Positions 44,529 to 56,014 of a DNA stretch of 64,000 nucleotides are shown here, in pieces. Below the pieces are notes generated by a model, which was not told where the DNA came from, made no database searches, and worked only from the letters and a program-made list of their open reading frames with translations. This stretch comes from Fagopyrum homotropicum (lineage: Eukaryota; Streptophyta; Magnoliopsida; Caryophyllales; Polygonaceae), in the NCBI GenBank assembly GCA_033239125.1, contig BSWB01000003.1, positions 29,093,001-29,157,000 on the forward strand. Direction: 5' to 3'. The first letter of the stretch is position 1; each line of letters begins with the position of its first letter. The position numbers and the translations under genes were made by a program.

Positions 44529-45728
44529 TCACCTTAAAGCTTCCGCCCGCTTCACCCCATACTTCAACTGCACCATGGGGAAAATACGTTTGATTAGAAA
44601 AGGTCCGGTCCAACGAGATTTAAGCTTACCTGGAAAGAGACAAAGCCTTGAATTGAAGAGGAGAACTTGATCTCCTTCTTTGAAGTCCTTTGGAATGATA
44701 TGCTTATCATGCCAACGCTTTGCTCTTTCTTTGTAAATCTTGGCGTTTTTATAAGCGTTCAAGCGGAGTTCTTCAAACTCATTAAGGTCCAAGAGACGCT
44801 TCTCTCCCGCTTCCTTCGTGCTGAAATTCAACCACTTGATGGCCCAAAACGCTTTGTGCTCTAACTCTACCGGTAAGTGGCAAGACTTCCCATACACAAG
44901 GTTGTATGGTGTGGTTCCTATGGGAGTCTTGTACGCAGTCCGGTACGCCCACAATGCATCATCAACCTTCAAGGACCAATCCTTCCTAGTCCTTGAAACC
45001 GTCTTCTCTAGGATTCTTTTGATCTCCCGGTTTGGGATCTCAACTTGTCCACTAGTTTGTGGATGATAAGGGGTGGCGATCTTGTGAGTAACCACATACT
45101 TAGCTAGAAGAGCTTCAAAGTGCCGGGCAATGAAGTGAGAACCTCCATCACTAATGATAGTCCTTGGTGTCCCAAATCGTGGGAAGATGGTCTTGTTAAA
45201 GAACTTGACCACCACCATGGCATCATTGGTGGGAGACGCAATTGCTTCCACCCATCTAGAAATGTAATCCACCGCCAAGAGTATGTATTGGTTTCCACAA
45301 GATGATGGGAATGGTCCCATAAAGTCAACTCCCCAAACGTCGAAAATCTCCACCTCTTGGATGTTATTGAGAGGCATCTCATTCCTCCTAGAGATATTTC
45401 TTGTTCTTTGACAAGCATCGCAGCAGGAAACAAAGGTTTGCACATCTCTAAATAAAGTAGGCCAACAGAATCCAGATTGCGATACCTTAGCAATAGTCTT
45501 GTTCGAACTAGCGTGTCCTCCACATGGTAGTGAATGACAATGGCGGATGACACTTTGCATCTCATCTTCCGGCACACATCGCCGGATGATGCCATCCGGA
45601 CCTCTCTTAAAGAGAAGAGGTTCATTCCAAAAGTATTCCCGAACATCCTTAAAGAACTTCTTTCTTTATGCGTAGGATAATCCGGGCGGTATCTCTTGAC
45701 AAACCAAATAGTTAACAAAATCAGCAAA
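44529..45728 (-). pseudogene. Integrase of element D, nearly intact
   Basis: Open from 45665 down to 44529, in the same frame as RT. Upstream stops are TGA 45729-45731 (at NEP|FADFVNYLVC) and TAA 45666-45668. HHCC domain: RHCHSLPCGGHASSNK...CDACQRTRN. DDE core: DVWGVDFMGPF, TIISDGGSHF, SGQVEIPNREIK. The C-terminus (GDQVLLFNSRLCLFPGKLKSRWTGPFLIKRIFP) ends GVKRAEALR. Relative to family 1, one base is missing at IFP(M), so the frame ends about 25 residues early. E shares this. Integration of cDNA into chromatin would be its role. Confidence 0.88.
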
Positions 45729-48700
45729 TCATGGTTCGTTACCTTTGGAGATTACATCGATGCACTCCTCTATAATGTGTAAATGTTCGTCCGGGAAGGA
45801 GTCATCTATAGGTATATGGTCATCCTCTATATGTGTTAGGCAACTCAAATGATCCGCAATAGAATTTTCCGAACCCTTCTTGTCATGGATCTCTAGATCG
45901 AATTCTTGTAGGAGAAGAATCCATCTAATTAGCCTTGGCTTCGCATCCTTGTTTGCAAGGAGATACCGGATCGCAGCATGATCTGTGTACACAATCACCT
46001 TTGCACCTACAAGATAAGAGCGAAATTTGTCAATAGCATAAACAATGGCTAAAAATTCCTTTTCCATAGTGGTGTAGTTGAGTTGTGCTTCATCTAGCGT
46101 CTTGCTAGCGTAGTAGATAGCGTGGGTTCGCCCCTCCTTTCTTTGTCCAAGAACAGCTCCTATAGCTACGTCACTAGCATCGCACATAACCTCAAAGGGA
46201 AGATTCCAATCGGGAGGTTGGATAATAGGTGCTGAAATTAGAGCTTCCCGAATCATGTTAAACACATCTAAGCATTCCTTTGAAAACTCAAAAACTGCAT
46301 CCTTCATCAATAAATTAGTTAGCGGTTTTGATATTTTAGAGAAATCCTTTATGAAACGCCTATAGAATTCAGCATGTCCTAGGAAACTTCTTATCCCTTT
46401 CACCGAAGTTGGGGGAGGAAGCTTTTCTATGGTCTCTATCTTAGCTTTATCTACCTCTATCCCTCTACTAGAGATTAAGTGTCCTAATACAATTCCTTCC
46501 TTTACCATAAATTGACACTTCTCCCAATTAAGAACTTGGTTAGTGTCTTCACACCTTTGTAATACAAGAGCAAGGTTAGAAAGGCAATTGTCAAAAGAGG
46601 AACCGTATACGGAGAAGTCATCCATAAAGACCTCCATGATTTCCTCTATATATTCGGAGAAGATGGCCATCATGCACCTTTGAAAGGTGGTTGGTGCGTT
46701 GTAAAGCCCGAACGGCATCCTCCTATAGGCAAATGTACCCCACGGGCACGTGAATGTGGTCTTCTCCTGATCATCCGGGTGTATCGGAATCTGAAAGAGA
46801 CCACTATAACCGTCAAGATAGAAAAAGTGCGAATGTTGCGCTAACCTTTCAAGCATTTGGTCGATGAAGGGTAGTGGGAAGTTATCCTTCCTCGTCGCGT
46901 TGTTTAGCTTGCGGTAGTCTATGCACATCCGCCATCCCGTTACAGTTCGGGTAGGAATGAGTTCGTTATTCTTGTTGGTGATGACCGTCATTCCTCCCTT
47001 CTTCGGAACCACTTGAACCGGACTCACCCACTTGCTATCGGAGATAGGGTAGATGATACCTGCATCAAGAAGTTTAAGAATTTCCTTCTTGACAACCTCC
47101 TTCATGGTCGGATTTAACCGCCTTTGAGGTTGTCTTGAAGTCCTAAAGTCCTCTTCCATTAATATTTTATGCATGCATAGGGAAGGTTTGATTCCTACTA
47201 AGTCCTCTATTGTATAACCTAAAGCTTTCCTATGTTTCCTAAGGACAACCATAAGCTTACTATGTTCATCTATGGTTAAATCGGAACTAACAATTACCGG
47301 ATAGGTAGAATTAGGTCCTAGAAAAGCGTACTTTAGATGGGTAGGAAGTTGTTTCAATTCCATTGCGATCGGAGTCTCCAATGGCTCTTGAGGAGCATCC
47401 GATGGTTCATTAGAAGTATCCAAGGAAGTAGAAGGTGTTGGAGAAGAATCAAGAGAAGTTGAAGAAGTGGCACAATTGCCTTCGTCCACGGCCAAAATTA
47501 CGGGTGCTCTGTATGCTCCACGGCCGTGATTTTGGGTGTGGAATGTAGTTACGGGTGCTCTGTTTCCTCCACGACCGTGTAACCCTCTGGAGTGAGCCAC
47601 GCTTTTGTTGGTGAAATCCACGGACGTGGAATACAGTGTATGGCCGTGGATTCTCACGTTTTCTGCTTCGTCGTGGAGTTTCTCAAACTCCTCTTCACAT
47701 ACTTCTTCTTGTGCTTCTAAGGCTTCAATTGCCTCATTGCACTCTTCTTCTTCCCCTACATCCATTAGACTCATAGTAATAACCTTTTGCAAAGGATCTT
47801 TGAAGAGAATAGCACTTACCTCTTCTCTAGACAACCCTTCTTCATCTTGGATATTGAATATATCCTCATCAAAGATTGGTTCCTTCACTAGAGTAGAAAG
47901 AACGAACTCTACCTTCTCCTCTCCAATGTCAAAGGCGAGTCTAGCATTCTTGCAATCGACTATGCAGCCAGAAGTGGCAAGAAACGGTCTTCCGAGTATG
48001 ATCGGGACTGGACTATCTGCAGGAATGTCAAGCACAACAAAATCAATGGGAACAAAGAACTTACCTAGCTTGACCGGGACGTCTTCCACAATACCGACGG
48101 GACGAGTGATGGATCGATCCGCCATGTACAACGTCATCTTCACCGGTTTAGGGTCGCCTAAACCGATCTTCCTACATAATGCAAGTGGTATGATGCTCAC
48201 ACTTGCTCCCAAGTCACATAATGCATTATATGTGACATCTCCCACTCCTATGGGAATGCAAAATGACCCCGGATCCTTTAGCTTTGGGGACATCTTCTCT
48301 TTCATGGTCTTGATGAGATCCGAAGAATCCGAACTCATCTTAACCTCTCCAAGATCCTTTAACTTTCTCTTGTTAGAGAGGATCTCCTTTAAGAACTTGC
48401 CATAAGCCGGCATACCTACAATAGCATCAATGAAAGGTATATTAAAATGCAATTTGCTCATGAGTTCTATAAACTTACCAAATTGTTTATCTAGACGCGC
48501 TCTTGCTCTAGATTGAGGGAATGGTAGGGGAGGTTTGTAAGCTGGAGGAGGAACGTAGACATCTTCCTTCTCCTTCCCCTTTTCTTTGTCTTTCTCAATG
48601 GGGACTTCTACAAACTTAGGCCGCGGGTCGGTAGTTGTCACCCCGCTCCTAGTTGTGATTGCCATCACCCTTCCTTTTGGGTTGTCCTCCGTTTTTCCTG

Positions 48701-48953
48701 GAAGTTTCCCTTGATTCCTAGGAACTTCCTCCGCATGGCTGGACATTTGGTTTTCTAAAACCTTTTGGGCTTTATCAACCTTAGAAATGTGATCATCAAC
48801 CTTGATAATGCGAGTCTCCAACCCTTGAAGCTTTCCCAAAATCGTCTCCAACATGGGATCGGGCTTTTCCTTCCGCGGAGTGCTTCCACCATTAGATGTT
48901 TGCCCCTGGCTTTTCAAAGGAGTGGAAGAAGAAGAAGGTGAAGTTAGTGAATT
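45729..48953 (-). CDS. Protease - reverse transcriptase - RNase H polyprotein of element D
   Basis: A 1062-aa open frame from Met at 48917 to TGA 45729-45731, in frame with gag upstream (TAA 48954-48956 between). Residues from the Met: a TPLKSQGQ-type linker just before it; protease about 215-345, with CDLGAS at 234-239 and IILGRPFLATSG near 306-317; a linker 345-515 with HGRGGNRAP / HGRGAYRAP repeats coded by family-2 palindrome derivatives; RT about 600-830 (PKKGGMTV, CIDYRKLNNATRKDNFPLPF, FYLDGYSGLFQI, FMDD 764-767); RNase H about 905-1025 (CDASDVAIGAVLGQ, YTDHAAIRYL, SENSIADHLS). All catalytic aspartates expected for protease and RT are present. It is the only uninterrupted RT in the window. 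Confidence 0.9.
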   Translation of the reverse strand, partial: NSLTSPSSSSTPLKSQGQTSNGGSTPRKEKPDPMLETILGKLQGLETRIIKVDDHISKVDKAQKVLENQMSSHAEEVPRNQGKLPGKTEDNPKGRVMAITTRSGVTTTDPRPKFVEVPIEKDKEKGKEKEDVYVPPPAYKPPLPFPQSRARARLDKQFGKFIELMSKLHFNIPFIDAIVGMPAYGKFLKEILSNKRKLKDLGEVKMSSDSSDLIKTMKEKMSPKLKDPGSFCIPIGVGDVTYNALCDLGASVSIIPLALCRKIGLGDPKPVKMTLYMADRSITRPVGIVEDVPVKLGKFFVPIDFVVLDIPADSPVPIILGRPFLATSGCIVDCKNARLAFDIGEEKVEFVLSTLVKEPIFDEDIFNIQDEEGLSREEVSAILFKDPLQKVITMSLMDVGEEEECNEAIEALEAQEEVCEEEFEKLHDEAENVRIHGHTLYSTSVDFTNKSVAHSRGLHGRGGNRAPVTTFHTQNHGRGAYRAPVILAVDEGNCATSSTSLDSSPTPSTSLDTSNEPSDAPQEPLETPIAMELKQLPTHLKYAFLGPNSTYPVIVSSDLTIDEHSKLMVVLRKHRKALGYTIEDLVGIKPSLCMHKILMEEDFRTSRQPQRRLNPTMKEVVKKEILKLLDAGIIYPISDSKWVSPVQVVPKKGGMTVITNKNNELIPTRTVTGWRMCIDYRKLNNATRKDNFPLPFIDQMLERLAQHSHFFYLDGYSGLFQIPIHPDDQEKTTFTCPWGTFAYRRMPFGLYNAPTTFQRCMMAIFSEYIEEIMEVFMDDFSVYGSSFDNCLSNLALVLQRCEDTNQVLNWEKCQFMVKEGIVLGHLISSRGIEVDKAKIETIEKLPPPTSVKGIRSFLGHAEFYRRFIKDFSKISKPLTNLLMKDAVFEFSKECLDVFNMIREALISAPIIQPPDWNLPFEVMCDASDVAIGAVLGQRKEGRTHAIYYASKTLDEAQLNYTTMEKEFLAIVYAIDKFRSYLVGAKVIVYTDHAAIRYLLANKDAKPRLIRWILLLQEFDLEIHDKKGSENSIADHLSCLTHIEDDHIPIDDSFPDEHLHIIEECIDVISKGNEP

Positions 48954-49489
48954 TTAATTGGAAGGGTAAGAATTACCGGAGTTTTGTTGATTGGAGCGCC
49001 AATTGTTGTTGTTTGAACCCCTATTGTTGTTCCAATTATTGTTCCGGTTGTTGTTGTTGTCGTTCCAATTATTCCGGTTATTGTTCCGGTTGTTGTTGTT
49101 GTTCCGGTTTGTACTCTCACCATTGTTGTGGTTATTGTTGTTGCCTAAGTAGCCAACATCCTTTCCGTTTTGCTTCGGAAAGTTGGTCTTGATAGCTTCT
49201 TTCAACTCTTTAATCTCATTGTTGAGAGAAAAGATTTGAGATTGAGCTTCATGTGTGAGCTTTTCTCCTTGCTCTACACGATTCCCCTCCACTTTCCGGT
49301 GAGAATACTTCTCTATGACCCTTGCTTGCTTCTCAATGAAGTCCCAAGCGTCATCTTCCCTCATGTCCATGAATGTACAACATGAGAGGGATTGGAGCTT
49401 GAATTGTGTCTCCACATCCATCCCCTTATAGTATATCTCCAAAAGTGCAAGCTTGGATATGCCATGATGAGGGAAATCCAATAGAAAAT
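48954..49489 (-). pseudogene. Gag C-terminal part of element D
   Basis: Continues gag from the C insertion: LLDFPHHGISKLALLEIYYKG, QSLSCCTFMDMREDDAWDFIEKQA, coiled-coil-prone SQIFSLNNEIKELKEAIKTNF. A strongly asparagine-rich tail with NNW, NNRN and RGSNNNNW words (about 48960-49140) follows, then TAA 48954-48956. No CCHC zinc knuckle is seen. The frame is open apart from the transposon insertion at 49489/49490. The element C target copy is 49485-49489. Confidence 0.85.
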
Positions 49490-51243
49490 TGTTCGCTCCA
49501 AACGGTGTGTGCAAGCTTTAAATTTATAACCCTAGACGTAAGCTTAAAACAAGGATGCGAACCCGCAGTGTACGGGTCAATCGTAGTAAAAAGCAAGGAA
49601 TTCCAGGGGTCGATCACAGGGACTTAGTGAAACAAACTCGATAACGGTAAGCTTCGTAATTACTAACCACAAGAGCAATTAAAACAATCAAAGATGAATA
49701 AGAAGTCAATAAAGCAAACATGCAATTCTAGGGATTAAAGCATCTAGTTGTGGTTCCAACTCAAGATCTAAAGATAAGCGGACAAAGTTAAGGTTTTTGC
49801 ATAGGGAAGGTGTTACTAAAGTGGAATAGATCACCGGGTAAGTCTCACTACTCACTAATCCCAAACCGTAACTCCTATTACCGGGTAAGTCTCAAGGAAT
49901 TAAGATAAATAATTATAACCTCGAACTAACACACCATCTAAGGGAATAGAATCAACCTTTACCGGGTAAGTCTCAGGCTAACTCACAAATATGGAATGGA
50001 AGCACACTCAAACCCCAATAAAGGATAAACCTTTATTACCTACACTTATGATCTTAGATACACAAACTAAGGAATTACCGGGTAAGTCTCATCCTAAGCT
50101 TGCATTGGACCAGGAAAGGTGTAATAAGAATAGGATTTGGCAAACTCTAACACTTAACTCTCAGTTTCGGATCAGATAAGTCACCTCGGTCAGACGAATC
50201 CCACCCCGGCCGAGATGTTCATCGATTGAACGAGATGCTTAGGTTTAAGGTTAAAGACTCGAACTTTCAGGGTCCTACTGGAATCTAAGATTATTCTATC
50301 ATTGTTTTTCCCACAACCTTCAGCCAATCACCCTAGAATCACACAAGGAAATTAGCCACTCATCATCATCATGAAAGTATTAACCAAATATATGGGAAGA
50401 AGGTGAATATTTGAACAAGAAGAATTTAATGAAAAGACTTCAATAACTGAATCAAATATCACAACAAAAGCGTTCCTTGGATAGCAATCCAACAAGACTA
50501 GACAACAAGGAAGGGAATCTAAAATAATCTTACAAAAACCCTTCAAAAAGCTATAAAAGCTATGATCTTCAATCTTCCTTCAACCTTCAAAAAGGTTCTT
50601 CAAATCTCCCAATTGGAGTATTGCTGCTGTATAATGAGTGTTCCGCGTATAACAGGGTGCCGGATTTGTGGGAAATCCGACCCTTTTTATAGGAAAACAA
50701 CCCTCCAAAGATAAAATATCTTAGAAAGATCTCTTCCCATAAAAATAGGTAAAATATATGATCTAGCATATCTTCTTCCTTCCAGGAGTCAAGCCCAAAA
50801 ATATTAGATCCCTTTCCAAAGATAAAAGATCTCAACCAAGAATAAAATATTCTCGCCGCGTCCCAGGTGTTCGCCTCGATCGAGTCGACTTCCCTGGATC
50901 ACCTCAGTCGAGATGGTCTGTGGCCAACCGAGGTGAGTCACAACTGAATGTGAAATCTCTCAAAACTGGTCCAAAGTGAATCTTTAATCCATGGCTATGC
51001 TTCCTGGATGGTTCCTTATGTTCCTCAATGTAGCTCCAATGACTCCATAGCTCCTTTTGCTCCTTTTTGATACAAAACGTGCCATTTTACCTACGATTCC
51101 AACAAAACTAGGTGTAGACCTCGATTCTCGCAAAGGTAGATGAAATGGTAATATAATCACATAATATACATACAAACATGCAGATTATGAAAGATAAAAC
51201 GTCCAAACAAACCCTAAAATATAGACTATAATTCATGCTATCA
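49490..51243 (-). repeat. 3' LTR of element C
   Basis: TGTTCGCTCC (49490) to GCTATCA (51243). It contains the ACCGGGTAAGTCTC repeats (about 49830-50090), family-1 motifs (50175-50240, 50870-50935) and a minus-strand TATA (CCTTTTTATAGG near 50681). Confidence 0.94.
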
Positions 51244-52696
51244 AAATACCCCATACTTAGCCCTTGCTTGTCCCCAAGCAAGTTCCGCATATAGAAGACA
51301 AGATAGAATGGATTATAAGTCAAGAAAATCAATGAAAAGTCTTTCAAAAACATTTTTATGGTGTGCAACTATCATAGATCACTCTAAGAGAATACTTCAT
51401 GGAATTTAAAATCAAAACATGTTCAAAACATTTTATAAATATAAGAAAGTTGTTCATCTTTGCATAAAATCATAGAATGCATAATAAGTCATAATTATCG
51501 AAATTAATCATGCATAATCCAGTTTAAACCACTAAGTCAATCAACAAGCTCAAGGTCTCAAGGGCTTCCCAAAAGAAAGGTTAAGAAACGTGTAGGGTAG
51601 GGATGTATGTAAGGTAATGTGGTGCTAGAATCCGGGAAAAGGATGAACTTCACTTTCACTTTGACTTGCAACATCTTCCACCAATAAGCTTTGCTTATTT
51701 CACACTTTTTCTTTTACTTTACTTTTTGGGATGCATGGACAGAGGTGCACAATAACCGAAGCCTAGGAAATCAGCAATCATCAATTTCTTGAGATGCATC
51801 AAACCCTTGATGCACATACCATGACCCGTTAGGAATATCGCTCAATCCGACTTTGGCAAGACACAAACACCCGGCTATGTGAATGGTGCCGAGTTACTCA
51901 TCTTCATGATTGACTTCCCCAAACCTATTATTGCTTTCTAACACTTTCACTTCCAGCCACTTCTCAACCTTAACTTCACTTGCCTTCACCACTTCGCTTG
52001 CTTCCAAATTCCCGGATAGGTAAAGGGGGCAAATTGTATATGAGGGGCTAAGCATGATCAAGAAGAAGAAGAGAGAAGAATGAATTGCCTTGGTCTTTCC
52101 AGGAAGAAAGTGAGAGAACTCATAATGTGGTGTCAACCTTCAAATTCAACATAATTTGGATAAAAACAAAGTATTAAACATGTCAATAATTTCAAACAAA
52201 GCATTTAGCAACTTAAACATATTATAAAACCTTTCATACACATAAAGATTTCAAAACCAGTCAGTAAGCAAGATCTTCACTGAGATCATATCCAAATAAG
52301 AAGCACAAAAATCGTTTTCGAAAACTCTCAGTTAACCCACCTCGGTCGAGGTGTTCGTAGGTCAACCGTGGTGAAACGCCTCGTTCGGCCAGAACTACCC
52401 CAGTCGAGGTCCAAAAAAATTTTAAAAAACCATTTTTTTTTTCAGTTTCAACGTTTTTGTCAATCAAATAACCTGTAAGTATGCATGCAATCTCAGATAA
52501 ACATATAAATGCAGAAGTGAAGCATAAATATAAATATCCGGTCAATCGAGTCATACATCAAAGTCAAATAATACATTCAATACCCCATACTTGGGACACA
52601 CTGTCCCAGTGGGTCAAAATAAGTCTAAAGGATAAAAGTACTCACCGGATAATAGGCTGAACTGCATAAAAATAATAAAGAAAAATCCTGCAGCTC
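51244..52696 (-). other. 3' non-coding region of element C
   Basis: Perfect hairpin at 51263-51282 (CTTGCTTG stem, TCCC loop on this strand) beside CCCCATACTTAG. Conserved block at about 51726-51932. Exact family-1 motif ACCTCGGTCGAGGT at 52339-52352. Second hairpin TGGGACACACTGTCCCA at 52592-52608, next to TACCCCATACTTGG. This is the intact form of the region that K disrupts in A. Confidence 0.78.
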
Positions 52697-54127
52697 TCAA
52701 TAGTCCTGGTCCGGTGGTGGTGGTGGTGGTGGCACGTACGGATACTGGGATGGGTCAAATGGATAACCCATAGTCTGCTGGAACTGTATCTCCATCATCC
52801 TACGCTGATAGTGCTGCCCCTATAATACCTGATGAGTCCAGCTGTCAATCTGTCGGTGCTGGGCAGCAAATCTCTCATGCAGGTCCACAGTAAGGGCAGC
52901 ATAAGAGTCTATCATCTGATCCGTCAGATCATCGATCCGACGATGAGCCTCTGAATCTCTAAGACGGCGCGTCCTACGCCTAGCAGGTCTAGCAGGTGAT
53001 GCAGCAGGTGCAGGCTCAGTATCCTCCTCATCCAGATCTACAATCGGTGGTGCGCTCGTCCCTGCAGTATCTGTCCCTGTATCCATCGGGACTCCACCAT
53101 CTCTCTCATCAACCGTCTCCTCGTCATCAGCCTCCTCCTCCTCCTCAGCTGGGGCAGCTGCTGCCTCTCTATAATCCTCCATCAGTGGAGCCCAAGCGGT
53201 CTGCCAATAGTGTGGGTCATAAACAGTGAACTAGGCAGACCACCTGATCCCCTGTGGCGCTGTTAGCTCCCACGGCATAGCCACGTACGGAGTAGTCAGA
53301 CCTCGGGGAACGAGAATCTGCCGAGTGATCATCTCCTGCAATCCAAGCGGCTTGGCAGCCGCCACAATCGTACAAGCACTAAGGTCCATGTCCTGATAGC
53401 TAGCTATATGGGTGACAAGCCCTCCGCATCAGATGTCTCCCTTTGCCTTGGCCTTGATCTTGTGCAGATCCTCTGCCAACATCAAGCCAAAGTCCGGGAA
53501 ACCCCCAGTAACCATGCAGTACACACTGAAAAGCTCTCCCTGTCGGATCTTCTGGGGCGTCTCAGTACGCGCCAGAAGCATCTCACTGAAGATCCGGTGG
53601 GCTAACCTAAAGGCTAAGTGGTAGATGACCTTCTCCCTGGAATCTCCAGGGCGCCATCTATCTGCGTGCTCAACAATATGGGCAATCTGCCCCCAAAACT
53701 CCCTAGCTACTGATCGGGACGGGAAGTCAACAGCGGTGGGCTCAGGAAAGCCGAAAATCTCTCTCCAGTACTCTAGTGGCACTAAGAAGTTCCGGTTCAT
53801 CAACCGGTACTTCACAGAACGCTCTGTGGGAAGGTAGGTGAAGGAGCTAACGAACTCTAGGGTCGGCTCCAAATAGGCTGGGGCTCGGATCTCAATAAAC
53901 TAATCCAGCCCAACCGTAGAAATCATCCTCCTAAGGTCTCCGTCGACATGGAGGCAATCAAAAGCAGACACGTCCAGGAAGCGTGGTGCAATCACTGGAC
54001 GGCTGGAAATACGCTTGTAATCCACCCAGTGTCGCTCATGGATCACCGGGCGGTAAGGTCGGGAAGAAGAGGAAGAAGGGGAAGGTGAGGATCTATCTCT
54101 GAGGGTAAGGCGGCGTTCAGAACTCAT
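52697..54127 (-). pseudogene. Env-position gene of element C (ATHILA ORF-1-like), several stops
   Basis: The start MSSERRLTLRDRSSPSP (54127) is preferred over the upstream in-frame Met at 54175. Blocks: PVIHERHWVDYKRI, APRFLDVSAFDCLHVDGDLRRMISTVGLD, then TAG (shared with A), SVKYRLMNRNFLVPLEYWREIFGFPEP, HADRWRPGDSREK, FRLAHRIFSEMLLARTETPQK. TGA replaces the first C of DICCGG (53426-53428). A TAG follows near 53232, then the acidic EEEEEADDEE region and RPARRRTRRLRD. A TAG after SWTHQVL precedes a tail ending DQDY (stop 52697-52699). At least four nonsense codons, so inactive. Confidence 0.8.
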
Positions 54128-54939
54128 TTTCAATTCAGTCACTGTCGGGTCACCCCGGTCACTGACAACTCTCAAGAATCACCTCGGCCGAGGCACAGCT
54201 CGACTGGACCGAGGCGGCGAACTGGATCTAATTTCCTCAAAAAATTCAGTTCTTTTCCCCCAAAAATCACTACAACTGCTTCCTATGGGGTACTTAAGCC
54301 TTTCCTCAACAAATGCAGGGGAAACCAAAGCCCAAATCGAAGCAAAACGGAGAAGTTAGGGTTTCGGTTCGTTTTACCTCGTTTCGGCCGAATCGGTTCG
54401 ATTTTCTGCAGATATGTACTTGCAACGCTATCCTCTATCCTTCAATCGTAGTTTGGAGACAGAAATCATCGAAAAAGAGGAAGAAACGAAGGAGGCAAGG
54501 TGAATCTGTCGCCGCGGTCGAGGAGGGTTGAAAGTGAAGAGAGAGAAAATTAATCCCCCTTTTATACCCTTTCTGGAATCTGCTGTCACCTCGGTCGAGA
54601 TGGTCTCGACTGGACCGAGGTGGTACGGACCGAGGTGGCTCTTCAGAAACCCTAGTTGCCTCGGTTGCTCAAGAATAATCTCGGTCGAGGTGCTCTGATA
54701 GCAACCGAGATGCCTCAGTCGAACTTCGTCTTCTCAAATTCTCGAACTTCTGTCCTTCCAGTTATGCTCCTTCTTCAGATGTTTCCTGTCATCTGTCTAG
54801 AACGCCAAAAACAAAACAAGCAAAGCAAAAGCAAACAAACTATCTAAGCTAGACTAGAAAACGGGAAAAGAAAGCAATACCTTGTGTTGCCTCCCAAGAA
54901 GCTCTTGGTTTAAGGTCGCTAGCTGGACCGTGATGCATC
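54128..54939 (-). other. Leader between integrase and env-position gene of element C
   Basis: No gene. Family-1 motif clusters at 54178-54215 and 54590-54720 match those of A and I in place. The CCTCCCAAGAAGC stretch is near 54890. Confidence 0.68.
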
Positions 54940-56014
54940 TCAAACGAGGTATATTGGTGCAACCTCCTCAACCGGAGTTTCCGGTTGGTACTTCTTAAGC
55001 CTATGACCGTTGACCTTGAAGCTTCCGCTAGTTTCGCCCCATATCTCAACTACACCATGAGGAAAAACATGTTTCACAACATAAGGTCCGGTCCATCTAG
55101 ATTTTAACTTACCTGGAAAAAGGCGGAGGCGGGAGTTGAAGAGTAGAACTAAGTCTCCTTCGTTAAGCTCCTTTGGGACGATATGCTTGTCATGCCATCT
55201 CTTCGTCCTTTCTTTATAGATTTTGGCATTCTCATAAGCGTTCAAACGCAGCTCCTCCAGCTCGTTGAGCTCCAATAGTCGCTTCTCGCTGGCCTCCTTG
55301 ATGTCGAAGTTCAACCATTTGATCGCCCAATATGCTTTGTGTTCCAATTCGACGGGCAAATGACAAGACTTCCCATATACCAAATTATAAGGGGTGGTAC
55401 CTATGGGAGTCTTAAATGCGGTCCTGTACGCCGAAAGAGCATCGTCCAATTTCATGGACCAATCCTTCCTCGTCCTAGAGACGGTCTTCTCCAAAATTGC
55501 CTTGATTTCTCTATTCGAGATCTCGACCTGTCCACTAGTTTGGGGGTGATAAGGGGTTGATACCTTGTGGGTTACCCCATACTTCGATAGAAGTGCCTTG
55601 AACTTCCGGTTGATGAAATGCGCCCCTCCATCGCTAATGATGATGCGTGGAGTTCCATGAAGTCAATCCCCCACACATCAAAGATTTCCACTTCTTGGAT
55701 GTTGTTAAGTGGCATCTCGTTCCTTCTCGATAAATTTCCTGTTCTTTGGCATGCATCACAAGAGACAACAAAAGATTGTACATCCTTAAATAATGAAGGC
55801 CGAAAGAAACCGGAACGTAATACCTTAGCGCATGTTTTATCGGTGCTAGCATGTCCTCCACAAGGAAGTGAATGGCAATGCCGTATAACGCTATTAACTT
55901 CATCTTCCGGAATGCATCTTCGAAGCATCCCATCCGGCTCGCGCTTGAATAGCAGCGGCTCGTCCTAGTAGTAGTGTCGTACTTCTTTGAAGAATTTCTT
56001 CTTTTGAGAGTACG
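54940..56014 (-). pseudogene. Integrase of element C, internally deleted
   Basis: N-terminal HHCC domain (RHCHSLPCGGHASTDK, CDACQRTGN, 55740-55900) and the first core aspartate (DVWGIDFM) are present. About 50 codons up to FGTPR are missing near 55660, and the frame changes there. The second aspartate (IIISDGGAHF-like) and the glutamate region follow. ORF 54940-55494 carries the rest: KDWSMKLDDALSAYRTA, CHLPVELEHKAYW, GDLVLLFNSRLRLFPGKLKSRWTGPYVVKHVFPHG, VEIWGETSGSFKVNGHRLKKY. Inactive because D-D spacing and frame are lost. Confidence 0.85.

Noticed and set aside
47605..48405. 266-aa open frame on the plus strand
   Set aside because: Complement of the protease-linker region of D; the minus strand encodes a clear aspartic protease, so this is a shadow.
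48954..48956. Gag-pol stop in D as a programmed readthrough site
   Set aside because: C has no stop at the equivalent position (its stop is elsewhere, 57851-57853), so it is more likely a private nonsense mutation.
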